From positions 248,001 through 312,000 of the forward strand of contig JAJIRX010000549.1 in assembly GCA_023853785.1 (NCBI GenBank): DNA of 64,000 bases, written 5' to 3'. The notes under the pieces are model-generated. The model was given only the letters and a program-made list of their open reading frames with translations. It searched no databases and was not told the origin of the DNA. Shown piece by piece: positions 22,501 through 35,249 of this stretch. Both the position numbers and the translations under genes were made by a program. The first letter of the stretch is position 1, and every line of letters starts with the position of its first letter. Source of the DNA: Psilocybe azurescens. Taxonomy: Eukaryota; Basidiomycota; Agaricomycetes; Agaricales; Agrocybaceae.

Positions 22501-24836
22501 TGGAGGACGTGTTGGAGGAGATCGAGTTGGATCGACTGCGTGTCATCGCACGTACGTTTTTGATGCGTCGAACCTGATATATAAAGAAGATGGTTTCAGT
22601 AAGTAACCAGGAAATGAGATGCTCAATCGAAAGGCAAATGATGAAAACATATAAGGGCTTTGGGACGTCGGTGCTATCCAACGCAGCAGCAGCGGTGGAC
22701 AGGCACAGCACACCGAAATAGCCCAAAAGCGATGCTATCCGCGTGAGACTCCCCGGGGTCAAATCATCAACTCCCCTTGCCTGGCGTATACAATCCGATG
22801 TAACAGGGCCCAAGCACCGACCGAAGAGGAACAAAAATAAAAAGACAAAAGAGGTTGCCAAAATTGGGAAACAGAGGAACGTGACCAGGCCAAAGGTCCG
22901 AATGACAAAAGAGAAAAGAGAAGGAACGGAAACCCAGAAACAGAAACGAATAGTAACACCGTCATCCATCCTCTAATGAAATGTCACGGAATGGGTTCAG
23001 GGCCGCGAAAGGAAGAGTGACAACAGCGTGTCCAAGAAGCACCGAATATCCAAGCCATCTAAAATAAGAAACCTCCACCGGCAAGAAAAAAACATGAAAT
23101 AAAACACCGGAAGCGAAATAATCGAAACAGCCGGAGCACTCCCCAAAAATAACCAGACCCCCAAAAAAGCACAACTAAAAAAGACAAAAAAAACTCACCT
23201 CGATCATAACACCCAGAATAGCCGCTAGATACGTGCAGAGCAGGAGACAATCGACAGCGAGGATCAGGGCGGCGAGTGCGCACACCTCTTTGAGCCCGCC
23301 GACTTTGCTGTACGCTCCGACGGTAAGCACCGCGACTTCGAGCACATAGTCGCGGATGATAGGCGCGTACACGAGCGTAAGCGATTCGGTGATGATCCTT
23401 GGGGCGGGTTTCAATGTCATAGACGCTGCGGAGGACCCAGCCGATGCGGAAGAAGCCAGTGCGGGAGGGGGTGCCAGTGTCGCGTTTGTGTTGGAGAGTA
23501 CTGGGTATCCGGACGCGGTGGACGAAGCAGCTACGAGTGACGGAGGGACGCTGAGATGCGGGTGGAGGAAGACAGCGCGAGCGAGGCGGAGTGGTTTGTC
23601 GAATCCTACTGTACATACTAGGAAGGGGAGGGCCTCTGTCAGTGCTACGGGGTCGATAGGAATCTTCAAAGCCATGGCGATAGGAAGCGAGATCAACAAC
23701 GCAAGGACTGCAGATGACAGAATGGCAAGTGGGAGCCAGAACGAGGAGCCCAAGGCTCTCGAACGGGTTAGGAGTAGGTAGAATGTCGTGTGCATGAGAA
23801 TGTATCCGGCGAGAATGAGCAAGATATCCAGAGAATCCGCTTTCTACAGTATGAGATCATTTTAGTCTAGTCAAGATTCATAGTCATATTTGAAACCCAC
23901 CTTGGCCAGATCCCAGAACCTAACAACCAAAGACCTAGCAGCGTACGCGACCCATTTCCCATTCCTCATCTGTCCAATAGGCAGGTTATCAGGTGACAGT
24001 TTTCCAGCATCCACCTCGAATTTGACGCCACTCTCGTCTGTGAAGGTTCGCGGGGTCGCAGACGTGGCAGTGATCGCGTGCGAGATTCCATGATGATACT
24101 GGTGTGAATTATGATGTCCTGCAGCATGATGGTGTGCTGCCTCGTCTCCGACGAGTGCGCTGATGAACGCGTCGCGCATCCCGGGCTTGAAAGAGAGGGT
24201 CTGCACGAATGAGCGCGAACCGGCTTGTTGGAAGGAGAAACAGGGACCGGTTTCAGCGGGCGTGTCGGCATGGGCATCTTCTCCCGCGGAGCCGTTGAGC
24301 TGAGAGAGTAGAGTGCGATGGCAGAGTGCTGTATAGGTGCGTCCAGAGGGTGTTTGGAATGAGTTTGTGAGGTATTGCGTAAGGTTGAGGGTGGATGCGG
24401 ATAGGGGAGCCTGCGAAAGTGAAATAGACTGGTATTCCGGAGAGCTCTGAAGAGACGGAATGAGATAACTAAGCTGGGCAGATGGGTACTGAAAAACACC
24501 TACCTCTGAATGCCTTGCTCTCGAAGGTTGACCGTCGAGGGTAACGATGAGTTGTTGAACCTCGAGCACCACGTCCTCTCCCTTCCTGTTGGTCTTTGCA
24601 GCATATGACCATGTCCCCTCACGAACACCTACCCACTCTCCTACGCGCCACAGAGCATAAGCTGGTTTAAGTGTGGGTGCAGCGTATACGGTATGTTCTG
24701 GGTCGATGAATGCCGAGTGCTTGATGGCGGATAGGACGTGGAAGTAGGCAAGAGTGCCGATGATGCAGAAGAAGACTATGGTCTCTATAGGGGTATATGC
24801 TGCATGGAGTGCGAATGGGCGAAATAAGGCGCGCAT
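19546..24836 (-). CDS. HMG1: 3-hydroxy-3-methylglutaryl-CoA reductase
   Basis: Class I HMG-CoA reductase, the rate-limiting NADPH-dependent step from HMG-CoA to mevalonate in sterol synthesis, anchored in the ER. Exons on the minus strand: 24836-23901, 23843-23199, 22573-22238, 22184-21614, 21553-20990, 20916-20064, 20011-19546; all phases close, giving about 1,450 residues. The N-terminus has membrane segments and a sterol-sensing-like region ([17 protein letters not shown] onward). A Ser/Thr-rich linker follows. The catalytic domain shows [54 protein letters not shown] and GTVGGGT. The catalytic-His region is [14 protein letters not shown] 57-bp GTAGGT..TTCAG segment at 24447-24503 may be an additional in-frame intron. 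Intron 2 is unusually long (625 bp). Confidence 0.95.
22574..23198 (-). other. Unusually long intron in the HMG-CoA reductase gene
   Basis: GTGAGTTTTTTTTG to TATATATCAG, 625 bp, joins MIEV to RRIKNVRAM in frame. Other introns in this window are about 35-75 bp. The sense strand is strongly T-rich in its first half. A partial open frame runs into the next exon but shows no recognisable domain. Confidence 0.7.
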
Positions 24837-27800
24837 TGCTGGGTGTTGTCAATAGAGTGTATATTAAATGTGTGTAGAAGGGGAAGAAAGACAGAAAAGA
24901 AAGCTAGACCAGACTGAGCAGACCTGTTGAGAGGAATGCCTTTGTGGCCAATACCGTTGCGGTTGATGATGACGGATAAGAGAAAGAGTCTGCAACCTCC
25001 AAGTTGTTAGCTTGGGAGGGAAAACAATACACTCGTACGATTGCGCTGTCCTTTTTTATTCAAACCAGAATCTCTCATTTGGAGTACACATCATCAAAGA
25101 CCCCGATCACTCTTCTCACACATATTATTCCCGGGACCCGGTTACATCCTCTCCATTCGGGCACATAAGATCGGCCATACAACAGGGATAAGTCGAATCA
25201 ATATCTAATCCATCGGAGGAATGCATTGGCAATTCATTTGTTTCCGATATCCTGAACGGATTGCTTAGTTAAGGATCAGGGACTATAAATGACCGGCAGT
25301 CTTTCATCGTTCATGCTGTGCACGACGTCTCGTACTTGAACCACAGCCGACATTCATCCTGGCAAGGTATTTTTAGTCAAGCGGCTAAGTGGTGTATTTT
25401 TAAGATCGACCATGAGCTTGAGTATTGGAGGATAATGTCGATCCGATAAGCCTCGACGTCATGTACAGTGCACATGCCCTATTTCTATTTCTTTATCTAC
25501 CAATTTTGCACCAGCAAAAATTTGCAAGCGAGTTTAGATCATTCTTCCTTTCTAGATATCTATTAAAATGGATTCAAATGGGCAAATACATGCTGCCCTC
25601 CCTCATTTCAGAACAGCTGGAGATAGATGAAGAAGATAAGACTGAGTCATCAATATATTTCACAATAAACATGTCATCAGCAACACTATTACACCGAGTT
25701 ACCCAATCTTATGACCAAAAGTGTTTGAAGGGATGGTAAAGTGATCCAATGGAAACATACAAAACCCCAAAACAAACCCTCAAAGAATAATCTGGCCTCT
25801 CACAGACCTCATAAATTAGTCAGTATAGTCGCCGCTCCTTAAATCCAATTTTAAGACCAGGGTACGAAAGATCGACGCGGGCGTCTGATCAATCGTAGTC
25901 CCTTTCCATCGCCATCAAGGTTCCCCGCATGCATTTAATTAATGAGAGGTTCGAACCCTATCTTATCCAGCCCTACCCTGGGCTCCTTCGTCTTCAATAA
26001 ACTATGTACCAAATGCGCCAAATCTACGCAGAATATTCGGAAGCGAATTAAACAGAACAGTACCAATTTTACTACATCAGACTGTTTGTGAATACGGCCG
26101 TGTGGAAGAAACGTCCGGATTGAACAACATATCGCGAGTCTTCCATTCTCTTTCTTATTCCTTTAGGTCGTGACTTCGAACATGGAAGTCCTGCGGGCCG
26201 TAGCTAATAATTGCCCTGCCATCGCTGAGCTTGAGCAGCCCACACGAAGATCAACATGCACAATCTCTATCCACCATTAAGCACGTTCCCATATCCCTTG
26301 CCAAACCAGTCGCAGTAAGCTTCAGCGGCCTAAAAGTTAGACTAAATATGTATTAGATTGAGGACGGATTAGATTTGACCGCAATCCAAATGCGTCGGCG
26401 CCAACCATCTGAAAAGGTAGAATAACTAAGGCATCAACGGGACTGCATAACTACTTTACTACTTATCATATGCAGTAATATATCACGGACGCCGGATGCC
26501 AGCATGACGCTCTGCGATTTGTGCGACGGACTCGCGCGTGCGCGCCGGACGGCCAGTGCTATAGTGCAGATCAGCGCACGTATATTATTATCATTTTTCT
26601 ACTCCGGTTCATCTCAATGTAGATACGTCCTCAACCTATAACACAGAAAGGCATTGAAACGGTCAAGGCGGTCGAGTCGGGTGCTAGCCTCATCTCCCCG
26701 AGTTACCTCTTAAAGACTTCAAGAGCGCTGCTGGAGGGATCGACTCCAAGCCCCACCAGCACCATCACAGCGACGAGGAGAATATGAACATACTTTATTA
26801 TTACACCTCTTTCCCGATATCACTGACTGTATGTCAGATCTAACACTGATACGCAAATTACAACGTCGGGTAGCTTTCAATGACACAAACGGTTATATAT
26901 GCTATGTGTCATGTGCCACGCTATCAAGTTACCCTGTTTCCTCCAATGAGATTAAATAACATACGTGAGGATCAGGTCCGTCAGAGCTCAGAGCTCAGGC
27001 GCTGTCCCCCTTCCCCATGCCTTCCCCTTCGCTCCGGGGGTCCGGAGTAGCAGTATCACTACAGACGTGCTGCATCATGCGTCATGGTCCTCCATCATGA
27101 GCTCATCAACATGTTTGCTTGTCCAGGCCGTCCCTCCAGGTCCTTCGGAGTGTTTGCTTATAATAGCGCGTTTTGGATCCCTACTCTCAAACAGGTATGA
27201 ATCTCAGCGCGCTGCGCGCTGATATGCCAATACACATTTGACGATCCCAATGCCTCTTATCGCCGGAATGCGTATGTATATCAGCACCAATAGACCTGCT
27301 TATCTATACCAGACATTTCGTCCCAATTCTTACATTACTTAATGATCCCAAGGCACATTAAAAAAGTCGGCTGTCAGTGGCGGTGTGGCGGCGGCACAGA
27401 GGGTCCACTTCCTCGACAGCGCATAGGCGAGCGCGCTTAGCAGCAGCCGACGACAATTCCCTCATCCGTCGGCTCTGTTGCGTATAGGTTTAGCGGAGGC
27501 GGGGAAGAGCGGGGGAGCATGGCAGCACACTGCAAAAAGCGGAGTACCTGAGCGATGTAAGTATGATGCGCGTTCTTATTACACATACTTATAACGTACG
27601 CGCCTATAAGCTGGCAAGCGCCTATGGAATCGCTGAGCACTAGCGGTGTCCTGTTATAGTGCCGGAACGGTAACTACAGTTTTAGGACGGTCCTGACTGC
27701 CGATGATGTTCCTTACCTCAAGTAGATAAGAATCAAGAGCTGGTTCTCAGACACTGCCAAATACTGCAGAGGGGTCCAATACGCTCACCTCTTCCACAAT

Positions 27801-28166
27801 TGACAGTTACAAACTATCCTCCCGAAATCGGAGAACAGGGAACGAACGGCGTCCCATTAGTACTAGTAGTACGATGCCTACTGGACCCCAGACAGCACGA
27901 ATAGGATCCCTGAAATAACCACACACTCACGCCCAATAGATGGCTCCCCAATCCACAACCAGTTCACAACACACACCAATCAGCCAATTGTGGCCCCCCC
28001 TGAGCGAGAACGCCGCCACACAGGATCACGAGGTCTAAAAATAGACGCCACCGTCAAAGTCATGTCATCGATTGCCCATGATCTCACAGGCTGCGCGCGT
28101 GTGGAACGACTGTACATGTCTCACCAGGCGAAAAAGTGGAACGACTTGATGATAATCTATTAAAAT
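24837..28166. other. Intergenic region upstream of HMG-CoA reductase
   Basis: About 3.3 kb without a recognisable gene; open frames are short and unconvincing. Presumably contains the HMG-CoA reductase promoter near its left end. I see no terminal repeats or tRNA. Confidence 0.55.
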
Positions 28167-28241
28167 ACATGTCGCATGTTCATTACTTCGTTAATTGTGG
28201 CACCAGACAATTTGTGACAATCGAGCTTCATGCGACATGTT
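28167..28241. repeat. Inverted repeat (hairpin) with 12-bp arms
   Basis: ACATGTCGCATG at 28167-28178 and CATGCGACATGT at 28230-28241 are perfect inverted copies separated by 51 bp. Possibly a small folded element or an untranslated-region stem; no target duplication recognised. Confidence 0.55.
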
Positions 28242-28645
28242 TATAGTATTGTATGGACTTCAGGGCCGCTTAACGCATTGAGGGTTTTTACCCTGCATTT
28301 ATTTATATGAACGACTTGTTATAAGGCCCGGGCTCACTTCCATACTTAGCGCTGAATTAGGTTGGTTGGTTAGTTATTCGCAGAGACCTTTGTCTGGAGG
28401 TGTAGACGAGCAATGCATTGTGGTACGTCTTTCACTCTTCCGATTTGACTGCGCAGTTTATTCAAACTGCTCACAATCAGAGCAGATCCGCCCAGAAAAA
28501 ATTACTATTTGAATCAGCAATATATGGTATAATTAAAATTCAATAGTGAAGTAAAGCTTTACAGCATTCCAGGAAACAGACAAAAAGAAAAATAATTGGG
28601 CCCACAGTCATCTCCACCACAGCATCCGATTGCGCTTTCTCGGAT

Positions 28646-30967
28646 CTAGCTTTGTGCACTGAATACGCTTGTATGGGCTAGTAGCCGCCGCTGCCACATC
28701 GACAGGGTCTGTCTCCCTCTCACGGAGTAAGAGAGAACGATTTCATGGCTAGCTTCACGGTGTCCATCCGACTCAATAAGGTCTCGGACTGCTATGACAT
28801 CATCTTCGTCCAGTAATTCCAAGTTCAAAGGCTTCTTCGAAAGGAGACGATGTCTATTCCGGACATGAGCGGGCTACACAAGCAAAAGGATGACGGAAGG
28901 AAAGCGATACGTTGATATCGACGAATCGTAAAGCGAGCAAATGACCAACAAAGACGCACCACAACCGACCACCCCGACCTGCGGACGGATCATTGCAAGA
29001 GACACACTCCAGTATAGGATTTGCAGCGTTCATCTCTGCCAAGGTAGTCGTTTGCGGGTTCTTTCCACATAACGTCACAACATCGGACAGTATGCGCAGG
29101 TTCTCGGTTCTATTGTAAACTGATTCCCCATACCGATTCCACGGCGCCTGGCCAGTGACTTGTTGAACAACACCAAAATCCCCGAGATCCGTGACATAAC
29201 GGGAACTTTTTGTTGGGCGTGCGTGCGTTAAGACACTCGGATAATGCACCAGTGCTTCCTCTAGTGTTGGGGAGCAGTCAGAGCGGGTGAACGCTGTGGT
29301 CGCCAAGTGCAATACCCTATCCCGGTCAAAGACGTAGTTGCTCCCACATCCAGAACTGGTGAGAGCGATGAGTTCATCTTTCATCTCCGCTTGCAATTGC
29401 AGGTTGACGCCAGGAAGTATCGAAAGAAGATGGTCCGCCTATGCTGAGACGATGAATGATCCCGTAGGCGTATTTATGATTAGATCTGAGATGGCTGGCT
29501 GATGTAGTATGTCTCCGACGCCAGGTGAGATACTGTTAGGAGGAAGTGTGGTATGGTACATTTTCAAAATCTGGCATAAAACGGGTGGTCGATCTCGCAA
29601 AAAATTTCACGTTCATGTTTTAGCCTTCCTCGCCTGAAGCCCTCCACGTGTTTTATGAGGAAAGGATCCAAGGCAAAAAGCACTAGGGTGCAGTGGATAT
29701 CAGGGCTATCTGTGTATAAACGATTGGTATTCGACTCCCAGGAGAGAACGCACCACTCTGTGCGAGTTCACGTTTGCACGCTTACTGCAGCTCGAACAAG
29801 CTCTCTATATTTAACTGTGCTGTAGACATCTGAGCAAGCTCCTCACCCCATCCTTTCGCCCTCAGGCGATCTACGATACTGGGGAGAGTGAGTAAGAAAG
29901 TAATTGGACAAACATTTACGCTTACCTGGCTTTCCACACCTTCCTAAATATTGCCTTGGCTTCTGCGCAAAGGTCAGAAATCGAATAAAACCATCTTTCG
30001 CAGAGGGTTTCAGTCTAGAAAAACAGTGAGAGGCCTGGGAACGAGACATAAGGTGGTATTCTTACTTCCTCTAACGCATATTTTGCCTGTGCCTTCTGGT
30101 GGATCCAAGCATCCTTGGCACTCGGATCTACACGTTTAAGCTCTTTACACCATTTGAGGTATATGTCGTGTCTTTGATAGTTCTGAATACCATGTCCTGA
30201 GAGAGAAGATAAAATAGATCCCTGCATGTATGAAGAAACCTGCATACCTGGTTTTAAGGCTTGCACGGAGGGAATTACACGGGCTGAAAGTGTATCAGAT
30301 AAATGGCCCTCTAAGACTTTAAATCTACAGGCACGATAGCTGCTTTGTCATCAGCGGAAATATTGGATGCATATACACATACTTTGCGTCTATGCACTCT
30401 ACACAAGCTCTCGTCTTAACCGCCCAGCAGGTGTATAACACATTGTGACCATCAAGGCAGTACTGTATAGAATGTCAGCATTATCACTCAATATACATTG
30501 ACACTATAACGCGAGAGGATAAATGCTACTCACGTGGCAGGTTTTATCAGAGACAACATATGTATATTGAGGCAGGTTCAAATCATCGGGATATAGAGGA
30601 AAAGGACATTCCGCAAACTCAGAAACATTTGAGAATGCATTTCTCCATAACCACATCGAAGAACGAATCATAAGGGTGGCTCGTACAGCGTTGGATGTAA
30701 GAGCTAGATGGAACAACTCGATTGGTTGGAGACGCAAAACCATCTAGAGTAATCATGGTTTACATTCAAATTATGCTATAGAAAATCATTTTCATGCAGC
30801 GCACCTCATTTAGCATATCCATAGGTAATTCAAGAAATTTGGACTGGTTTAAGAGTCTATCATCTCTTTGATGCTTCTTGTTTGGTTTTCGTCAGGGGTT
30901 TCGTCAGGCAGGTGCTTTGTTTTCTTGCCTTGAGGAACACAAACGATGTGTGTTCCATAATCCTGTT
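28646..30967 (-). pseudogene. Second F-box family gene (paralogue of 56-9520)
   Basis: Minus-strand exons reconstruct a protein of the same family. An F-box-like segment SKFLELPMDMLNE is spliced (intron about 30746-30806) to MVLRLQPIELFHLALTS. Then DDLNLPQYTYVVSDKTCH, a YCLDGHNVLYTCWA exon, DANSYRACRFKVLEGHL, KWCKELKRVDPSAKDAW, TETLCERWFYSISDLCAEAK, a block around 29396-28900 containing NPILECVSCNDPSAGRGG, and a last exon with LELLDEDDVIAVRDL. Most junctions have GT..AG introns of about 40-75 bp. Damage: an in-frame TAG at about 29438-29440 inside an otherwise continuous frame (FIVSA-stop-ADHLLS), and a frame change near 30880 upstream of the F-box. The C-terminal CHCH finger seen in the other copy is not found. 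Confidence 0.6.
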
Positions 30968-32825
30968 TATATTTTTATGATGTTACAGTCTTGAATGTAG
31001 GTGTCATATCTGTTTTGTCGCTTCCACCACAAGTCCGTTGGGAGTTGGATTCTAAGGCAAACTAAGGGACCAAGGATATCTCAGTGGCTCACGAACTTTG
31101 CACGAGTCACAGTATCACAGAGAAAAATAGAGAAAGATATCAAACCTACAGAATATATAATGCCTGGGACCAGACAAGGAAAGAAGAGTTAAGGACAAGG
31201 AAGGACCGATTCTGAAGCACTTCTGGTTTTCTTAGTTGGTGTCAACGATTATGCAACATGGCTAAATTTGGCAAGTATATTCACGTGCCATGTGTAAGTC
31301 GCGGTTCGAGTCGACTCAGCTTTCAACTTTTTCTTTCCGACCATCATCATCAGCCTGGAATTCCAAGGCCCTTCTATTTGCCCTATCCCGTGATACCCGG
31401 AAAAGCTCATACTTCTCCTTTCTATCTGGATACTCAACGCGATGCTAACTCTCCATCAGCAGTAACTATTGTCTAAGGGCTTCAGCTCAACACGTTTCTC
31501 AGTTTGGTATGGAAGAATGCATGGATGAGAAGAGGCTTTGAGAAGCTTTCTGACCAGTGGAAGAGGAAACCTATAAACTGCCACCTCTTTCTCTGTTGCA
31601 ACACCCGACAATGCTTCACTCCCATATATGTGGGCGACACTTGCGCTGTTTTCTAGGTTCTGTTCACCGACCGACTTATTCCTCGATTGTCACTATTTTT
31701 TCTTCATCCAGCTCTCATATGGCGACCTCCTATGGAATCAGTCTAACTCCAGCTTTTTTAATAAGGCTGTCTCCGTGTTTCCTGGAATCGATTTTGACAA
31801 TCTGCATAAACCCAACATAAACCCTCACCTTCATCGCGCATACATCCCACTTTTCCACTCCCCCGTTCGACCTTCTAGCTTCGCCATTGAGACTGACTCT
31901 GCTTACTTCCCTAACCTTGGCTTTGATAATGTCCATAAACCGTCTCTTTAATCGCTCATATATTCCATTTTTGCATTCCCCCGCCCCTCCGATGGATCTT
32001 CCGTTAGCTGCCGCCCTCCCTCTCACTTTATCCCTGTGTACCTTCCCTTGTGTGATTCATACACCTACTATAAATACCCTATCTTCCATTTCTCGCGCAT
32101 ATACGTGCTTTTTATCCATTTCATTACTTTCAAACTGTATCACACACCCGCTCTGTGCTATGGCCACCCGTCACGATTTTTACTTTCTCACGCATATATA
32201 CACCTCCTTTCCTTGTTTTAAGTTCTTAGCTGGCCACCAAAATCTCTTCCGTACATCACAATGCGACCTCTGCAAGTGGAGCTTTGACGATTCATTTCAT
32301 TTTCTATGACTCAATGAATCTGCCCATCTTTGCAGCGTCGCACGGTGATTCTGGTGGAGACGTCTGCTTCAATGCGCATGTATCTCATCTTACCTACTAA
32401 ACATCTCTATGCTGGCTACTCACACACTATTGGCTCAACTTCGTCTTTACTACGATAACTCACGCTTTGTGGGCATTTCCCTCTGATTTTCCAAGCCTCA
32501 ATGCCGGTGTTTCCACAATACCTATTGTTGCTATTATTTACTTACTACCCAGTAATGGCTTTTATTCCTGCTGGTACTTTTCTGGTGAGTGCAGAATCCT
32601 CTTCAACTATTCCAAGTTCCCAGCAAGATCCTCCGTCAGCGCGTCGGCTGTGACTTTTGAGGCTGTCCTTACACTGACCCTTTTTAGTGTATTCGACCCA
32701 TGCTTTATTTTATCAGGCAACATCTTCCACTCGAGATGGAATTCTTTTAGTGCTAACACTGTTTCATTGGGCGCCATTGCATAATCCTCAGTCTTGCTAC
32801 ATACCTAATCTTAAAGCTACGATCG
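30968..32825. other. Intergenic region with C/T-rich degenerate repeats
   Basis: No recognisable gene. From about 31789 to 32120 the plus strand is C/T-rich. Segments resembling one another recur about every 130-145 bp, each containing CATAAACC-like and CGC(G/T)CATA motifs, suggesting an old tandem duplication. Confidence 0.5.
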
Positions 32826-33828
32826 CTATACTACGCTAGACTCGGCGCATTCATCTGTTGTAGCCAAGTACCAAGCAGGGACACGACGTTCAGGATCGTC
32901 CACTAGCTCTGTGCCTCGCGCCTTCAGCGCAGAGAGGCGGGTAATGCGTGCAGCTTTCATACCTAGGAAGAGTAGCACCCATCAGCAGCGGAAGCCGGAA
33001 TGACAGTGGGATGATACGTACAGGCAATAGCAGCTACGAAAGCGGATCCGATGGACAATGGGGTAACGACGGGGCGCACGGGATCGTTGAAAACAAGAGG
33101 ATTCTCGGACGAGAGGACTATTACCAAGAGCAAGAACGCCGTGCCTGATCGGTGGACAGCTTGTTAGGGATGATCAATGCAAATAAGGGATAATGGTCGG
33201 TCTAACATATATTTATGGCGGCGGATACGCTAGCGAAACTGTAATGTTTAGCGGCCAGAATCGGCTTGGGTCCTACTTCAGAGCTCCTTCTACCTTGAGC
33301 TCTAAGGCTAATCAGAGGATGAGTGTGTTTTCTGATTGGCGAAGGAGGCAAGACGACTAACAGGGATAGGACCATAAAAAGGGGGATGATGGAATTGAAC
33401 GCAAAGCCTGCAAAATTACCGGCATATGCACGATTCGCTATAATAACCTGAGAAGACGTAATATTCGAGTTCAAGAGTTGACCTCACTAGATGTACCACG
33501 ATCACTCTGCGCCACGCTGAAGCCGAATCCAATAGAGCATGTAGTCATATGGCAGAACTGAGCGATAAGAGCGGTCCCTTATATCGGAAAAAGAATGAAT
33601 GTCGGATGCAGAGAATGTGAGAATTGTAGCTGTTCACTTACAATAGTAGGTAGAGCGACGGATCAGAAAGTCGCATGCTCTGCGTTCGCGGGTTGGACAA
33701 ACACTGTCGCCGCTGGAGACTGTTGTGCCATCAACTTGTATTTCAGGTCCTTTCGCGACTGCATCCGACTCGAGGTCTTCTTTCTCGAGAAGAGGAGCAA
33801 CCTCCTCAGGTACGATGTTTGCTGCCAT
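32826..33828 (-). CDS. Unrecognised multi-pass membrane protein, copy A
   Basis: Five exons, same structure as copy B at 35250-36266. Start MAANIVPEEVAPLLEKED is followed by a hydrophilic segment, RRSTYYW, then hydrophobic segments including FMVLSLLVVLPPSP and SIGSAFVAAIAC, and a polar C-terminus MKAARITRLSALKARGTELV. The second intron ends at TTATTATAG, which restores alignment with copy B. About 250 residues with about four membrane segments. The N-terminal APLL(E/D) resembles the acidic dileucine sorting motifs of vacuolar or lysosomal membrane proteins; that is inference. I do not recognise the family. Confidence 0.65.
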
Positions 33829-35249
33829 TGATTGGGGTAAGTGGGTAAATAGGTAAAGAACGTAGTTGCGTGTGACAAGTGAGGAAGGATATTTAAGACA
33901 GACTTGTTATTAGGTTTGATGCTGTGTAGCTCCACTGCTCCTCAACTGGCCCCACTCTGCTCAGAAGTATTTATACACAAAAATAACGCAAACGCAATTA
34001 TCAACAATCGATGGAAGAATTTTCGGCAAGTTGTCTGCTATTACTAGTAGTACTACGTTTCTAACCGGTATAGCAAGCTGTCGGACCGTCCCAGGCGCTC
34101 AAGATAGCAGTCCGCTTTCTCCTACTATCTTCTGTTGAATATACTTAGTATATGAAAGATATCCCATGGTTTCGTATGTGTATATTTGTTCTGTTCCTCT
34201 TGAAGAAAACAACACATCGATATCGGGGCTCTATTATTCTGCAGTGTTTGGGATCTCTTCAAAATGACCAAGATTACATCTCCATCCCATATATATCAGC
34301 TAAGAAGCCGTCGTAGCAAGACGCAGCTTGTTTATGATATAGTTGTCGCTTTTGGACCCCACCATTGCTTAGGGTACTTATCCCCAGAATCGATACCTCA
34401 TCCAGTCCCGCTACCTCGACTTCCTCCCATAGGCGCTTCCTGATATGCACTCGCCAAAATTATGACACGTAGTGGCTTGCGTATCACCCTCTAGAATCAT
34501 TTCCCTGAAAAATGTTGCTTCTATTCCAGCTGGTTATTGTGGTTAAATTTAAAGAGTGTGCGACTTCCACCGAGTTCGCATATGTACCGAGGTGATATAC
34601 ATCTTGCCTTTCTGTTCCGAATTCACTGTTTGTAAGCATCTACAATGACGAGACAAATGGCTATAGGTAGCTCTAGTAAAATCCCACAAGTACAGGTGTA
34701 ATCGTATCATATATATAGATTGGGCAGGAGCTTCCAGATTGTGGATGATGTCCTGGTAGGGGACACGAAGGTTGGCTATGCCGGGGCAGTCCATAGAAGT
34801 GTGCCTCAGTGCCCAATAAAATCCTGAATGTAATATGGTAGGATGAGTGCTTTTTTTTGTTTTGCGGGGGGGAATGGATAGGAATGGACGTAGCAGTGGA
34901 TAAATGATAGGACTAAGCAAGAAAGCTTGAGGCATCATGATAGCGCCCGAACAACCAATAACAACAGCGAGATATCCGGAGCAGCGCCCTTCAGCATCAT
35001 TTCGTAAACGGTTTACATCCTGAATCAAAGTCGCAGCAGGTTGAGGCCATGATTTCCGTGATAACGCCTTCAGTGCGAGGAGTAAATACAAGTATCACCA
35101 TATAACGGGACAAAAATCAACACAGTCTTCACAATGTTCAGTTGTTAAATAAAACATTCAGGAGTGACACTGGGCCGTCCAACGCGGTACATTAGTAATA
35201 AACCTCCATGATTCCCTACCCTCCAACCGTAGGAGGATGGTTGAAAAAA
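33829..35249. other. Intergenic region between the membrane-protein paralogues
   Basis: No supported gene. An open frame of 180 codons at 34549-35091 (-) has no recognisable domain, and its composition does not resemble its neighbours; I treat it as chance. The duplicated genes are separated by this 1.4 kb. Confidence 0.5.

Noticed and set aside
25950..25965. GGTTCGAACC motif like a tRNA B-box
   Set aside because: The surrounding T-arm does not pair properly and no A-box or acceptor stem is found at the right distance.
25064..28600. Possible CRISPR or other array structure
   Set aside because: No regularly spaced identical repeats; eukaryotic context; nothing supports it.
31887..32309. 140-codon open frame on the plus strand
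   Set aside because: It lies in C/T-rich degenerate repeats, has no domain, and its composition follows the repeats.
34549..35091. 180-codon open frame on the minus strand
   Set aside because: No recognised domain, no introns, odd composition, and it lies between two well-supported genes; probably chance.
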